A DNA stretch of 6,449 nucleotides, taken from NCBI GenBank assembly GCA_025964455.1, contig JAOPYU010000278.1, positions 1-6,449 of the forward strand. Reading direction: 5' to 3'. Below, one piece after another: positions 1 through 5,869 of the stretch. Every line of letters begins with the position of its first letter. Within the stretch, counting starts at the first letter, position 1. The translations under genes and the position numbers were made by a program. This DNA comes from Thermoleophilia bacterium. Lineage in GTDB: Bacteria > Actinomycetota > Thermoleophilia > Gaiellales > SKUG01. The notes beneath the pieces are model-generated. The model ran no database searches. It was given only the letters and a program-made list of their open reading frames with translations, and was not told the origin of the DNA.

Positions 1-678
1 AAGGCCGCCAAGGATTCCGCGACCACGCCGGAGGCCGCAGGGGCCATGCCCGCGCCCGTCGGTCCAATGGCGAACGTCATCGACGGACTCGCGATGTCCG
101 GCCCCGAGGTCGTCTTCGAGCCGTCGCCCGATGCCGATGCCACGCCGGCGCCCACCCGCACGCGCCTCGGACTGCTGGAGATCGTCGCGATCGTGCTGCT
201 CGCCGCACTGGCAGGCGTCGCGGGCTTCAAGGTGATGTCGACCAAGGGTGACCTGGCCGACGCGCCGGCCGCCACCCAGCAGGCCGTGCCGGCCGAGGTC
301 GCGCCCGTCGTGGCCCCGGTCACGCCCGCCACCCCCGCCAAGGCCCTCACACCGGCGCAGAAAAAGGCCGCCGCCGCGAAGGCCGCGGCACGCAGGAAGG
401 CTGCTGCCGCCAAGAAGGCAGCTACAGCCAAGAAGGCAGCCGCTGCGCCCGGCGCCGCACCCGGAGCAGGAACCACCCCGGCAGCCCCCGCAGCGGCGCC
501 GCCCGGCGGCCCGGTCGGCAACGGCGGTGCCTCCAGCGCCCTCGCCGATGCCGCGGGAACCGCAGCGTCATCAGCTCCGTCAGATACCGCAGGTGCTCAG
601 GATTCCGCCAGCGCTGCCGATGGAGCAGTCGTGACGGCGGCGGCCGCAGATGACACCAACCCGTTCGCCCGCCCGTGA
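1..678 (+). CDS. Single-pass membrane protein with Lys/Ala-rich (histone H1-like) tail, 5' end outside window
   Basis: The frame is open from base 1 with G/C-rich third positions, so the gene probably begins upstream. ATG 46, with GGAGG at 30-34, is an alternative start giving 210 aa; residue numbers below use it. One hydrophobic helix (about 43-63) follows an Arg-containing stretch. Beyond it comes a Pro/Ala/Val stretch, then a Lys/Ala tract (about 106-134) with repeated AAAKKA-type units like histone H1 or HU tails, then an Ala/Gly/Ser/Pro low-complexity region ending in DDTNPFARP. I recognise no enzymatic domain. By the positive-inside rule the topology is ambiguous, because basic residues flank both sides of the helix. 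The C-terminal NPF motif loosely recalls ends of some type IV pilus assembly proteins, but that is only a lead. The next open frame could overlap by GTGA, but I place the real start of that gene much further on. Function unknown. Confidence 0.7.
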   Translation, partial: KAAKDSATTPEAAGAMPAPVGPMANVIDGLAMSGPEVVFEPSPDADATPAPTRTRLGLLEIVAIVLLAALAGVAGFKVMSTKGDLADAPAATQQAVPAEVAPVVAPVTPATPAKALTPAQKKAAAAKAAARRKAAAAKKAATAKKAAAAPGAAPGAGTTPAAPAAAPPGGPVGNGGASSALADAAGTAASSAPSDTAGAQDSASAADGAVVTAAAADDTNPFARP

Positions 679-742
679 GGAACCCCATGCCTGACCAGAC
701 AGCCCACAACCGAGCGGGATGGCCTGCACCGCAGGTCGCTGC

Positions 743-748
743 TATGGT
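743..748 (+). promoter_or_regulatory. Candidate -10 box (TATGGT) upstream of the lipoprotein gene
   Basis: TATGGT in the context GCTATGGT lies in a gap with poor coding character. The same GCTA lead-in precedes two other candidate -10 boxes in the window, ahead of mnmA and the DUF948-type gene. I see no good -35. Transcription would start near 755 and leave about 130 bases of leader before the preferred start codon. This is pattern recognition only. Confidence 0.4.
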
Positions 749-754
749 GGAAGC

Positions 755-887
755 AGACCCGGTCCGGGACGGAGCGCAAACCGTCGAAGGGCCAACACTT
801 CACGATCGGGAGACCGAGTTCGGCCGCGGCCTTGCTTCGTTCGACAGGTCACCCACCTGCTTTGGCAGGTCCTCACGAGCGTCTGCG
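755..887 (+). other. Hairpin-rich 5' leader of the lipoprotein gene, no known RNA family recognised
   Basis: If transcription starts after the TATGGT box, this is untranslated leader. It holds several short self-complementary segments. CCCG/CGGG lies at 758-768. GACGG/CCGTC at 768-785 has loop AGCGCAAA. TCGG-GAGA-CCGA at 806-817 has a GNRA-type loop. ACCTGC-TTTG-GCAGGT lies at 855-870. Read as codons in the lipoprotein frame, 24 of the 71 codons from 675 to 887 end in A or T by hand count, far more than in the gene body, which argues against translation. I could not match it to a riboswitch or sRNA family. It may simply be GC-rich spacer. Confidence 0.3.
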
Positions 888-1733
888 TTGCGTGTCGGGC
901 CGGGTCCTTCTCTCTCCTCGCGACTTCGTCGCAGCGCCCTGCTGATCGGCGCACTCGCACTGCTCGCCACTGGCTGTGGTGGCGGCGATGACGCTGCGGC
1001 GGTCGACCCTGCAGCTACGGCAGCGGCAACCCCGACGACCGATGCGAACGGCGCGGTCGTCGGCGGAACCGGCACCGCTCCCGCGGCAGCCACCGGCGAC
1101 ACCGGCAGCACCCTCGGCGACGACACCGCCACGCCCGGCGCCAACGAGATCGCCGGTGCGAATGCCGCTGGCGGCTCGCCCGTCACCGTCACCGCGATCA
1201 CGCCCAAGAAGTTCGCCAAGGCGCACTGCATCAAGCCGATCATCGTCGTCTTCTACCAGCCGGGCTCGGTCGTCGACCAGCGCCTGTACGCGGAAGCAGC
1301 AGCCGCGGCGGCATCGGTGAAGGGCATCGTCTCGCTCACCTTCACGCCGAAGGACACGAAGCTCTACGGCGACCTGCCGGCCAAGCTCGGCCTGCTCTCG
1401 ACCCCCGGCCTGGCGGTCGTGGACCGGAGCGGCAAGCTCGAGAACTTCTGGGTGACCTACGTCGACCGCGCCCTGATCCGCCGTTCGCTCCAGAACGCCG
1501 CCGCTGCCAAGCCGTGCAAGGTCGCCACCGACGAGGCGCCCGCCGCCGGATCGGCGCTCTCTGATGCTGCACTCGTGGCCAACGGCGGGACGGTCGCCAA
1601 CACGACCGCCAACCCGCTCGCCGGCACGGAGCCCGGCACGGCCGCAGTCGATGCCGCAGGAGCACCTGCCTCGACGACCGGCTCGCCGGCGCTCGACACG
1701 GCAGCCGCCGGCGCCGTCGCCCCGACCACCTGA
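888..1733 (+). CDS. Lipoprotein with thioredoxin-like domain lacking the CxxC motif
   Basis: Starting at TTG 888 gives 281 aa with a clean lipoprotein signal: Arg-rich n-region (12-15), hydrophobic core (17-27) and lipobox LATGC with the lipidated Cys at 30. The frame stays open back to GTG 675, but that start would bury the signal peptide 70 residues in, and the extra stretch has poor coding character, so I chose TTG; its ribosome-binding site is weak. After an Ala/Thr/Gly linker (31-97), residues about 98-207 look thioredoxin-like: beta strand IIVVFYQP (118-125), helix, second strand VSLTFTP, then STPG (171-174), where thioredoxins carry the cis-proline, followed by strand LAVVD. The position of WCxxC reads GSVVD, so both redox cysteines are absent. 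Cys114 and Cys210 bracket the domain and could form a disulfide. The tail is Ala/Thr/Gly-rich. It probably sits on the outer face of the membrane as a binding or structural protein rather than an oxidoreductase. Confidence 0.75.
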   Translation: MRVGPGPSLSSRLRRSALLIGALALLATGCGGGDDAAAVDPAATAAATPTTDANGAVVGGTGTAPAAATGDTGSTLGDDTATPGANEIAGANAAGGSPVTVTAITPKKFAKAHCIKPIIVVFYQPGSVVDQRLYAEAAAAAASVKGIVSLTFTPKDTKLYGDLPAKLGLLSTPGLAVVDRSGKLENFWVTYVDRALIRRSLQNAAAAKPCKVATDEAPAAGSALSDAALVANGGTVANTTANPLAGTEPGTAAVDAAGAPASTTGSPALDTAAAGAVAPTT

Positions 1734-1758
1734 CGCACCGCGCTCGGCCCTGGGTGCG
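1734..1758 (+). promoter_or_regulatory. Inverted repeat between the lipoprotein gene and mnmA
   Basis: CGCACC (1734-1739) is complementary to GGTGCG (1753-1758) across a 13-base loop, starting right after the lipoprotein stop codon and ending just before the candidate mnmA -10 box. It could be a weak terminator, although there is no T-run, or an operator. At this GC content a 6-bp stem can arise by chance. Confidence 0.25.
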
Positions 1759-1759
1759 C

Positions 1760-1765
1760 TACCCT
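1760..1765 (+). promoter_or_regulatory. Candidate -10 box (TACCCT) giving a leaderless mnmA mRNA
   Basis: TACCCT in the context GCTACCCT ends 7 bases before the mnmA ATG at 1773. Transcription would therefore begin at or within a base or two of the start codon, and there is no Shine-Dalgarno sequence in front of it. Leaderless mRNAs are common in actinobacteria. No convincing -35 is seen. Confidence 0.45.
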
Positions 1766-1772
1766 TCGGGCG

Positions 1773-3341
1773 ATGCGCAGCCTGCAGGAACACCTGGATG
1801 CACCGAGCCTCGGCGACGGTTTCATGGACGACCCTGCGCTCGCATCGGCTGACGGCTGCGCGGGGGGCTCCTGTGGCGTGCTCGCGCACTATCGGCTCGA
1901 GGTCGACGCCGCGGGCGTGATCCGCGACTGCTCCGCCCGCATCCGTGGACGGGCCTCCGCATTCGCCACCGCCAGTGCCCTGTGCGAAGGCGCGCGCGGG
2001 CGCACCCTGCTCGAGGCATCGCGCCTCGGTATCGCCACGCTGCATCCGAGCTTCTCGCAGATGGACGAGGAGGACCTCGAGCGGGCGCTGGTCGCCGAGG
2101 ACGGGTTCCACCACGCGCTCGGTCGGTGGCTGCTCGAGCGCATGCACGATGCGCCGCGCGGCGTGGGCGCCGAGCGACCCGTGATCGCCGCCATCGACGC
2201 CGATGCGAATCGCCACGCGAGCGTCGTGGTCGGGATGAGCGGCGGCGTCGATTCGGCGGTCACGCTCCATCGCATGCTCGACGAACACGGGCCTTCGGTC
2301 GTGGGAGCGACCCTGCGACTGTGGATCGATCCGCTCGCGCCCGACCCCGAGGCCGCATGCTGCAGCCCGGATTCGGTGCGCCGCGCGCGCCACACGTGCC
2401 ACGCCGCGGGCGTCGGCCACCTCTCGATCGACCTGCGCGAATCCTTCGCGGCGAACGTGGTCGTCCCGTTCGTCAGCTCGTACGCGGGCGGGGAGACGCC
2501 CAACCCGTGCGTGCGCTGCAACGGGCGCTTTCGCCTTGACGAGCTCGTGCGCCTCGCCGACGTGCTCGGCGCCGAGCACGTCGCAACGGGCCACTACGCA
2601 CGCATCGTCGTGCGCGACGGCACGCACCTGATCGCCCGCGGCATCGATCGCAACAAGGACCAGTCCTACATGCTCGCCGAGGTCGCTCCGGCGACCACGG
2701 CCCGGCTGCGCTTCCCGCTCGGGGAGGAGCACAAGCCGAGCGTGCGCGCCGAGGCCGCGGAGCTCGGGCTCGCCCAGTCGACCGCCAAGGAGAGCCAGGA
2801 GGTCTGCTTCCTGGGCGGCGGTGACTACCGCCAGTTCCTGGAGCGCAGCCGTGCGCTCGGCCGCAGCGGCGAGATCGTGCTCGACCCCGGCGACGGCAGC
2901 GACCGCCGCACCGTCGGCACCCACGGCGGGGTCGCCCGCTTCACGCCCGGCCAGCGCCGCGGCATCGGCGTCGCCGCCGAATCGCCGCTCTACGTCCTCG
3001 ACGTCGATGCGCCCACCGGCCGCGTGCTCGTGGGACCGGCGGCGGCCGCAGCCACCTACCTCGATCGCACCGCCGTGAGGGTCGACGACATGCGCTGGCA
3101 CGACCCCCGCCCCCCCGAGCACGTTCGCGTGCAGCTGCGCTATCGCATGCGGGACGGCGCTGCCCCGGCGCGTGTGGAGCACGGTCGGGAAGCCGGCAGC
3201 GTGACTCTTCACCTCGATGAAGCGCGCCGCGCGCCCGCGCCGGGGCAGGTCGCCGTCATCTACGACGAGCACGACGTCGTGCTCGGCAGCGGACGGATTC
3301 GTCGGGAACCTGTGCTGGCGGACGCCCGACGCGACAGCTAG
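1773..3341 (+). CDS. mnmA: tRNA 2-thiouridine(34) synthase MnmA with N-terminal degenerate IscU/NifU-like domain
   Basis: MnmA adenylates U34 of Glu, Gln and Lys tRNAs and inserts sulfur from a persulfide relay. All hallmarks are present in this 522-aa protein: PP-loop GMSGGVDS (154-161), NPCVRCN with catalytic Cys246 (244-250), TGHYARI (272-278), DQSYML (296-301), EVCF with the second catalytic Cys345, GDYRQFL, and TPGQRRGIG (391-399) opening the C-terminal barrels. CCSPD (196-200) is typical of one MnmA subgroup. Usual MnmA is about 360-400 aa, so roughly 130 residues are extra. Residues about 27-125 align by eye with IscU/SufU: SCG (33-35), a beta segment ending VIRD, the GRASAFATAS helix start (59-68), GRTLLEA (76-82) and FHHALGRWLLERM (112-124). 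Only the first ligand Cys (34) is kept; the second is Arg60, the third His114, and the Asp is Val36. No cysteine desulfurase gene is in the window. ATG 1773 keeps the whole domain and fits the leaderless promoter. Confidence 0.93.
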   Translation: MRSLQEHLDAPSLGDGFMDDPALASADGCAGGSCGVLAHYRLEVDAAGVIRDCSARIRGRASAFATASALCEGARGRTLLEASRLGIATLHPSFSQMDEEDLERALVAEDGFHHALGRWLLERMHDAPRGVGAERPVIAAIDADANRHASVVVGMSGGVDSAVTLHRMLDEHGPSVVGATLRLWIDPLAPDPEAACCSPDSVRRARHTCHAAGVGHLSIDLRESFAANVVVPFVSSYAGGETPNPCVRCNGRFRLDELVRLADVLGAEHVATGHYARIVVRDGTHLIARGIDRNKDQSYMLAEVAPATTARLRFPLGEEHKPSVRAEAAELGLAQSTAKESQEVCFLGGGDYRQFLERSRALGRSGEIVLDPGDGSDRRTVGTHGGVARFTPGQRRGIGVAAESPLYVLDVDAPTGRVLVGPAAAAATYLDRTAVRVDDMRWHDPRPPEHVRVQLRYRMRDGAAPARVEHGREAGSVTLHLDEARRAPAPGQVAVIYDEHDVVLGSGRIRREPVLADARRDS

Positions 3342-3344
3342 GCT
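3339..3344 (+). promoter_or_regulatory. Candidate -10 box (TAGGCT) for the downstream operon, overlapping the mnmA stop codon
   Basis: TAGGCT, again in a GCTA context, shares its first three bases with the mnmA TAG stop. Transcription would start around 3351 and leave a leader of about 26 bases that contains the strong ribosome-binding site of the next gene. No clear -35 is visible. Confidence 0.35.
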
Positions 3345-3360
3345 CTCCGCCATAGAGGGT

Positions 3361-3368
3361 GGAGGAGG
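3361..3368 (+). promoter_or_regulatory. Strong Shine-Dalgarno sequence (GGAGGAGG) that fixes the start of the next gene
   Basis: GGAGGAGG sits 8 bases before GTG 3377. An in-frame GTG at 3359 lies upstream of this site and so cannot use it, which makes GTG 3377 the better start. This is the clearest ribosome-binding site in the window. Confidence 0.75.
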
Positions 3369-3376
3369 CAGCACCT

Positions 3377-3790
3377 GTGGACGGCGATACCGCGAAGGCG
3401 ATCATGTGGCTCGGCCTCGCGCTGCTCTTCGCGCTGCTCGGGGCCGGCCTCGGCTACGCCTTCTGGCGGCTCGGTCGCCTGCTGCGCGGCACCGAGCGTG
3501 AGCTGCACCGCACCGTCGACGAGGTCGTGCCGCTCATGGCCAAGGCCGGCGTGAGCATGGATCGCGTCAACGACCAGCTCGGCAAGGTCGACGTGATGAT
3601 GGACAGCGCGGTCGACATGGCCGAGGCGCTCGACAGCACCGTGCGCGCCGTCTCACATGCCGTCACCGAGCCGGTTCGGGCCGTCTCCACGACCGTCGCC
3701 GGCGCCGCGGAGGCCGCCCGCAGCTTCCGCGAGCGCATGTCCTCGGAGGAGGGGCCTGCGCCCGAATCTGCCGAAGGGGATGACTCGTGA
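3377..3790 (+). CDS. DUF948-type membrane-anchored coiled-coil protein
   Basis: This 137-aa protein has one N-terminal transmembrane helix (about 9-30) followed by RLGRLLRGTERELHRT and long amphipathic helices (about 33-120) with heptad-like spacing. The middle reads like DUF948 proteins: VDEVVPLM, then a segment of the type VNxQLGKVDVMMDSAVDMAEALDSTV. The tail is acidic (SSEEG...EGDDS). DUF948 proteins have no established activity; they resemble envelope-associated or methyl-accepting-type helical bundles. In many actinobacteria such a gene and a second small gene stand just before alaS; here mnmA lies upstream and a sigma module downstream. GTG 3377 was chosen for its strong ribosome-binding site. 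It overlaps the next gene by 4 bases (GTGA), which implies translational coupling. Confidence 0.8.
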   Translation: MDGDTAKAIMWLGLALLFALLGAGLGYAFWRLGRLLRGTERELHRTVDEVVPLMAKAGVSMDRVNDQLGKVDVMMDSAVDMAEALDSTVRAVSHAVTEPVRAVSTTVAGAAEAARSFRERMSSEEGPAPESAEGDDS

Positions 3791-4059
3791 GCACGCTACG
3801 TGGCATCATCGGCGCGGTGGTCGGCGCGACGGCAGCAGGAGTAGCACTGCGGGCGCGCTCGATCGCGAAGGAGCGCGGGCAGTCCCTGGGCGAGGTCGTC
3901 ACCGACCTTCCGGGAATTCTCGCGGAGGACATGACACGCATCAGCGATGCCGCGCGACACGCCGTCGACGACGGCAAGGCGGCATCGCGCGAGGCACGAA
4001 TCGATTTCGACGAGCAGGTTGCCGCCCGCAGCCGTCGAACCAAGGGGAACGATGGCTGA
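3787..4059 (+). CDS. Small hypothetical helical protein with N-terminal hydrophobic segment (DUF6167/YtxH-like)
   Basis: This 90-aa protein starts at GTG 3787, overlapping the previous stop by 4 bases, with AAGGGGA at 3774-3780 as ribosome-binding site. Residues about 5-22 form a Gly/Ala/Val hydrophobic segment (GIIGAVVGATAAGVALRAR), followed by a charged helical part rich in Arg, Asp and Ala (ISDAARHAVDDGKAASREAR). That architecture matches the small second protein often found between a DUF948 gene and alaS in actinobacteria, and YtxH-like proteins generally. Its position after the DUF948-type gene supports this. No function is known; it may partner the DUF948-type protein at the membrane. 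Its stop overlaps the next gene by 8 bases. Confidence 0.7.
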   Translation: MSTLRGIIGAVVGATAAGVALRARSIAKERGQSLGEVVTDLPGILAEDMTRISDAARHAVDDGKAASREARIDFDEQVAARSRRTKGNDG

Positions 4060-4474
4060 CTCTGTATCACTGAGCTTTCCGCGCGACTCGCGTTACTACG
4101 CGGTCGCACGCCTCGTGGTGGGTGGCATGGCCGCGCCGCTGCAGATGTCGTACGACGCGCTCGACGACCTGCAGCTCGCGATCTCCAGCCTGCTCGACCA
4201 CGAGGACCTTGCCACCGCCGGTGCCGGCGTCGGCGGCGCGCCCGGCGACGTGCGCCTGCGCCTCGAGGTGGACGAGCACCAGCTCGTCGCCGCGATCGGC
4301 AGCTTCGTGACCGGCAGCATCGATCGCGCATTCGAGCGATCCGCCCAGCAGGGTGGCGACCTCGGACTCCGTCGCCTGCTCGACACGATCGTCGACGACG
4401 TCACCGTGGACGGCGATGGTGACGGCGACGGCGAGTGGATCACGCTCACCAAGCACGTGAAGGCGATCGCCTGA
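4052..4474 (+). CDS. RsbW/SpoIIAB-like anti-sigma protein with degenerate ATP-binding boxes
   Basis: This 140-aa protein starts at ATG 4052 with AAGGGGA at 4042-4048, inside the end of the previous gene. Its length and order of elements match serine-kinase anti-sigma factors of the GHKL/Bergerat fold. The N-terminal strand and helix are FPRDSRYYAVARLVVGGMAA (9-28). The N-box helix is YDALDDLQLAISS (34-46). Strands LRLEVDEHQLVAAIG follow at 69-83, G2-like GGDLGLRRLLDTIVDDV at 101-117, and a final strand EWITLTKHV at 128-136. Against RsbW the N-box Glu aligns with Ser46 and Asn with His50, while DxGxG reads AIGSF, so Mg-ATP binding and kinase activity are probably lost. An acidic GD repeat (121-127) precedes the last strand. 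Its stop and the sigma factor's start share one base (TGATG), the arrangement expected of an anti-sigma/sigma pair. Alternatively it is a helper protein that merely keeps the fold. Confidence 0.65.
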   Translation: MADSVSLSFPRDSRYYAVARLVVGGMAAPLQMSYDALDDLQLAISSLLDHEDLATAGAGVGGAPGDVRLRLEVDEHQLVAAIGSFVTGSIDRAFERSAQQGGDLGLRRLLDTIVDDVTVDGDGDGDGEWITLTKHVKAIA

Positions 4475-5322
4475 TGAATCGTCGCCCAGAGGACATCATC
4501 GTCACGGCAGGCCTCGATCCCGCGATCCAGCAGGACATCGAGGAGAACCTGAACGAGCCGGTTCGTCGCCCCACGGCCGACGACAAGGTCGACCACCAGC
4601 TGCTCTACGCCTACCACCACGACGGCAGCATGAAGGCACGCGAGCAGCTCATCGAGCTGTACCTGCCGCTCGTGCGATCGCTGGCGCGCCGCTACTCCTA
4701 TCGCGGGGAGCAGCTCGAGGACCTCGTGCAGGTCGGCTGCATCGGCCTGATCAAGGCGATCGACCGCTTCGACATCGAGCGCGGGGTCGAGCTCACGACC
4801 TATGCGACGCCGAACATCATCGGCGAGATCAAGCGCCACTTCCGCGACAAGGGCTGGGCCGTGCGCGTGCCGCGTGGCCTGCAGGAGCTCAATGTCCGCC
4901 TCAGCAAGCTCATCGAGGAGCTGACGGTGCAGCTCGAGCGCTCCCCGACGATCGCGGAACTCGCCAAGGCGAGTGGCGCGACGGAGGAAGAGGTGCTCGA
5001 GGCGCTCGAGACCGGCCAGGCGTACTCGTCGGTCTCGCTGTCGTCCGGTCCGTCCGGCGGCGATGACGATGGCGACCTGGATCCGCTCGAGTCGCTCGGC
5101 TCGATCGAGGAGCAGTACGCGATCACCGAGGACCGCGCCGTACTGGCGCCGGGCTTCGCCGCACTCGATGACCGCGAGCGGTTCATCCTGCACCTGCGCT
5201 TCTTCGAGGGCCTCACGCAGTCGCAGATCGCGAGCCGCGTCGGAATTTCCCAGATGCACGTCTCGCGCCTCATCCGCCGCTCACTCCAGAAGATCAAGGA
5301 CGAGATCGGCACCGCGGAGTAG
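4474..5322 (+). CDS. RNA polymerase sigma factor, SigB/SigF/FliA-type (group 3)
   Basis: This 282-aa sigma-70-family protein directs RNA polymerase to an alternative promoter set, typically stress or developmental genes. Region 2 spans about 54-130: LIELYLPLVRSLARRY (59-74), EDLVQVGCIGLIKAIDRFD (82-100) for core binding, and LTTYATPNIIGEIKRHFRDKGW (107-128) for -10 recognition. VRVPRGLQEL (130-139) opens region 3, continuing to about 185. A Gly/Ser/Asp-rich linker (190-202) precedes region 4 (222-278), whose helix-turn-helix is LTQSQIASRVGISQMHVSRLIRR (247-269). The region 1.1 of housekeeping sigmas is absent, as usual for this group. A 40-residue N-terminal extension is present. ATG 4474 shares a base with the preceding stop, and the RsbW-like neighbour suggests partner-protein control; no anti-anti-sigma gene is in the window. 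SigB versus SigF cannot be decided from sequence alone. Confidence 0.93.
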   Translation: MNRRPEDIIVTAGLDPAIQQDIEENLNEPVRRPTADDKVDHQLLYAYHHDGSMKAREQLIELYLPLVRSLARRYSYRGEQLEDLVQVGCIGLIKAIDRFDIERGVELTTYATPNIIGEIKRHFRDKGWAVRVPRGLQELNVRLSKLIEELTVQLERSPTIAELAKASGATEEEVLEALETGQAYSSVSLSSGPSGGDDDGDLDPLESLGSIEEQYAITEDRAVLAPGFAALDDRERFILHLRFFEGLTQSQIASRVGISQMHVSRLIRRSLQKIKDEIGTAE

Positions 5323-5323
5323 C

Positions 5324-5869
5324 GTGCGTACCGGGCGGGCGGCACGAGGTCTGCGATGGGCCGTGCGTCCCGGTCTCGCGGCGCTGGTCACGATGTTCGT
5401 GCTGTCGGCACCGTTCGCGTTCGTGTTCGTGAACTCGGCGTTCCATGACGTGGTCGCAGACGGTCCGAATGACGACATCGGGTGGGCACTGGTCGCAAGG
5501 CATGTACTTACGATCGGTGTCGCGACCGCCGTGGCTGCTGGGGCGACCGTCGACCGTACTGGCCCGATCCGTCCCTGGAACGTGCTGGCGAGTGGAGCCT
5601 GTGCTGCGGCGTGCACGAGCCTCTGGTTCTGGTACTTCGACGGGTACTACCTCCCATGGCTGGCAAGCGTCACGGTGGTGATCGCGACGCTGCTGGGGGC
5701 CGCGATCGCCATTCGATTCGTCGCGCGGTTCGCGCTGCGTCGAGAACTCGTCGCGATCGTCGGGATCTGTACCGCGCTGCTGGCCGTGCTCCTGCTGGTG
5801 GATCGCATCGATCGCTCGTACCGGGCGTTCGACCTGGAGCGAATGAACGAGATCGGAATCGCGGAGTGA
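5324..5869 (+). CDS. Polytopic membrane protein of unknown family
   Basis: GTG 5324, one base after the sigma factor's stop and 4 bases after GGAG (5316-5319), gives 181 aa. A basic N-terminus (RTGRAARGLRWAVRPG) precedes hydrophobic segments at about 16-36, 56-74, 84-103, 110-131 and 141-160, so four or five membrane helices. An aromatic cluster (WFWYFDGYYLPW, 101-112) lies between the third and fourth segments, and the charged C-terminal tail (RIDRSYRAFDLERMNE) is probably cytoplasmic. I recognise no family or catalytic motif. Directly following the sigma gene, it could be a member of its regulon or sense envelope state, but that is speculation. The open frame continues upstream inside the sigma gene, which is an artefact of GC-rich sequence. 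It overlaps the next gene by 4 bases (GTGA). Confidence 0.75.
   Translation: MRTGRAARGLRWAVRPGLAALVTMFVLSAPFAFVFVNSAFHDVVADGPNDDIGWALVARHVLTIGVATAVAAGATVDRTGPIRPWNVLASGACAAACTSLWFWYFDGYYLPWLASVTVVIATLLGAAIAIRFVARFALRRELVAIVGICTALLAVLLLVDRIDRSYRAFDLERMNEIGIAE

Noticed and set aside
768..800. c-di-GMP-I or other riboswitch core (the stretch GCAAACCGTCGAA recalls GEMM aptamers)
   Set aside because: The required downstream GACGCAAAGCC-type segment and receptor are missing, and no other aptamer consensus could be placed.
675..887. Starting the lipoprotein at GTG 675 or ATG 687
   Set aside because: This would put 67-71 residues before a complete lipoprotein signal, and the stretch has many A/T-ending codons and no ribosome-binding site.
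873..3374. An 833-codon open frame on the minus strand across the lipoprotein and mnmA genes
   Set aside because: It is the mirror of strongly G/C-biased codons on the plus strand; its product is Arg/Gly/Ala-rich with no recognisable domain, while the plus strand encodes clear MnmA motifs.
4096..5259. A 387-codon minus-strand open frame opposite the RsbW-like and sigma genes
   Set aside because: Antisense artefact of high GC; the sigma factor on the plus strand is unmistakable and the antisense product matches nothing.
5323..5346. CGTGC/GCACG inverted repeat as terminator after the sigma gene
   Set aside because: It lies across the start of the next coupled gene, has no T-run, and a 5-bp stem is expected by chance here.
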